Origin: Sulfurimonadaceae bacterium
GTDB taxonomy: Bacteria > Campylobacterota > Campylobacteria > Campylobacterales > Sulfurimonadaceae
Length of the DNA stretch: 7,828 nucleotides
Assembly: GCA_030610325.1 (NCBI GenBank)
Contig: JAUWRZ010000084.1
Span: forward strand, 1-7,828
Reading direction: 5' to 3'
Notes under the pieces: generated by a model
Told to the model about the DNA's origin: nothing
What the model saw: only the letters and a program-made list of their open reading frames with translations
The model's database searches: none
Shown: piece after piece, positions 7,124 to 7,828 of the stretch
How the letters are laid out: each line of letters starts with the position of its first letter
Position numbering within the stretch: position 1 is the first letter of the stretch
Translations under genes and position numbers: made by a program

Positions 7124-7667
7124 ACCAGAACACATGCCGTTTTACTAACATTGTATCATAATATTCTTCTATGATCATTTTTCCCAAGGGTCCATTGTAT
7201 GATATATAGAGTTTATATGTTTTTTTGGGTGACTCTTTATCCCTGTATTGATAGACCACACGCTCTTGTTTATCACTATCATTGCTATAGAGGTCAAATA
7301 CTTTGGAGAGTATATGCTCAGTAGAAGGGAGCCTAAGTGCGGGAATAGGCTTTTTATCTATGAGAGAGTGATAGAGCATCTTCTTCTGCATCAAGATGAC
7401 TGAGAAGTAGGCAGAGTTAGCTCTTGCCTCGGCTGAGTGCTTTAAGATAGACGTGGGTACGGCAAGTCGGTCAATATAGTCAGCTTCAAGACATGACAGT
7501 GCATAAAGGGTGACAAAAGACTCATCTTTTCGATTAGGGTGAAATGTCCGCATACCATAATTACATGCAGCACTGTACTGCTTGTTTTGGTAGAGTCTAT
7601 AGATCTCCTGTCTATCATCAGGATAGAGAGATGCCATCAGGAGCAAGCTTAAGAGAAGTGTTCTCAT
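7122..7667 (-). CDS. Predicted exported protein of unknown function, in the secretion/pilus operon
   Basis: A 181-aa protein that I do not recognise. It begins with a short signal-like sequence: Arg2, a Leu-rich stretch at residues 4-13 and a possible cleavage zone around residues 13-17. A periplasmic or membrane-anchored location is therefore likely. Residues about 18-100 look helical and TPR-like, with a repeat-type segment RLYQNKQYSAACNYG (24-38) and a second helical stretch with small residues near 52-62. The C-terminal part (about 136-181) is rich in alternating charged and aromatic residues (YKLYISYNGPLG, 151-162) and is probably a beta region, ending in Phe-Trp. Its ATG overlaps the TGA of the preceding gene (ATGA, 7664-7667) with GGTGAG 5 nt upstream. 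The ATPase GTG follows its stop by 9 nt. In the Campylobacter cts cluster the small gene ctsX sits at this place, but I cannot show homology. GC content is lower than in the neighbours, especially over the 3' 120 bp (about 30 % by hand count). The reading frame and coupling make it a real gene. Confidence 0.85.
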   Translation of the reverse strand: MRTLLLSLLLMASLYPDDRQEIYRLYQNKQYSAACNYGMRTFHPNRKDESFVTLYALSCLEADYIDRLAVPTSILKHSAEARANSAYFSVILMQKKMLYHSLIDKKPIPALRLPSTEHILSKVFDLYSNDSDKQERVVYQYRDKESPKKTYKLYISYNGPLGKMIIEEYYDTMLVKRHVFW

Positions 7668-7828
7668 CTGAACTCACCATGGATTATCTCATCAAGAAGT
7701 ATCTTTGCCCTGGCAGAGTCTGAAGTATCTATGTAGGATGAGAGTGCTTTTTTAGCCATCTTTTTTTGATCAAGCTTGACCAGTGATCTTGCGAAGATAA
7801 GCCAACTGTCTTCGATATCACTATTGAT
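7664..7828 (-). CDS. C-terminal end of an unidentified protein, 5' part beyond the window
   Basis: An open minus-strand frame of 54 codons plus stop runs in from the right edge and ends with TGA at 7664-7666, inside the ATG of the next gene. The visible tail includes SWLIFARSLVKLDQKKMAKK and, near the end, ILLDEIIHGEF. It is helical and lysine-rich, and the alternation of small and aromatic residues suggests TPR-like or other alpha-solenoid repeats. The 4-nt overlap, shared strand and lack of any stop in 165 bp support a real gene in the same operon. Its function cannot be assigned from so short a piece. A TPR-containing assembly protein of the secretion or pilus machine would fit the context but is only a guess. 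Confidence 0.7.
   Translation of the reverse strand: MNSDIEDSWLIFARSLVKLDQKKMAKKALSSYIDTSDSARAKILLDEIIHGEFR

Noticed and set aside
1..7828. Mobile elements, CRISPR arrays, tRNA or rRNA genes
   Set aside because: No repeats with regular spacing, transposase-like frames, terminal inverted repeats or tRNA cloverleaf patterns were seen; nearly all bases are in well-supported coding regions.

Overview
The window looks like chromosomal housekeeping DNA from a Campylobacterota (Epsilonproteobacteria) bacterium, probably a free-living sulfur-oxidising type such as the Sulfurimonas/Sulfurovum/Sulfuricurvum group. This is an inference from protein flavour, moderate GC (about 40-50 % by eye), a TATAAT-type promoter with a T-rich stretch in place of a clear -35 box, and gene content. 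It was not checked by any search.

Layout. (1) 1-1866, minus strand: most of a valyl-tRNA synthetase gene (valS). Its 3' end is beyond the left edge. It holds both class I signature motifs, the editing-domain motif and a cysteine-rich zinc ribbon. (2) 1867-2021: a 155-bp divergent intergenic region with a strong candidate valS -10 box, a small GC-rich hairpin in the valS leader, and weaker promoter candidates for the helicase. (3) 2022-4097, plus strand: a complete UvrD/Rep/PcrA-type superfamily 1A DNA helicase of 691 aa. It is followed at once by a hairpin-plus-T-tract terminator that fills the 34-bp convergent gap. (4) 4132-7828, minus strand: a tightly packed operon read right to left. It contains the C-terminal end of an unidentified protein, a 181-aa predicted exported protein of unknown function, a GspE/PilB-type secretion ATPase (GTG start) and a GspF/PilC-type inner-membrane platform protein. 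Genes overlap by 4 nt (ATGA) or lie 9 nt apart, so they are almost certainly co-transcribed and translationally coupled.

How the genes work together. ValRS charges tRNA-Val and the helicase serves DNA repair or replication; neither is functionally tied to the operon. The operon encodes the motor (ATPase) and platform (GspF) of a type II secretion, type IV pilus or transformation-pilus machine. In Campylobacter jejuni, from memory, the transformation genes run ctsR-D-P-X-E-F, with a small protein gene just before ctsE. The 181-aa gene holds that same relative position and is the best candidate for an undercharacterised component. No mobile elements, CRISPR arrays, tRNA or rRNA genes were seen. 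I found no convincing wholly new system; the most interesting unknowns are the two small proteins upstream of the ATPase.
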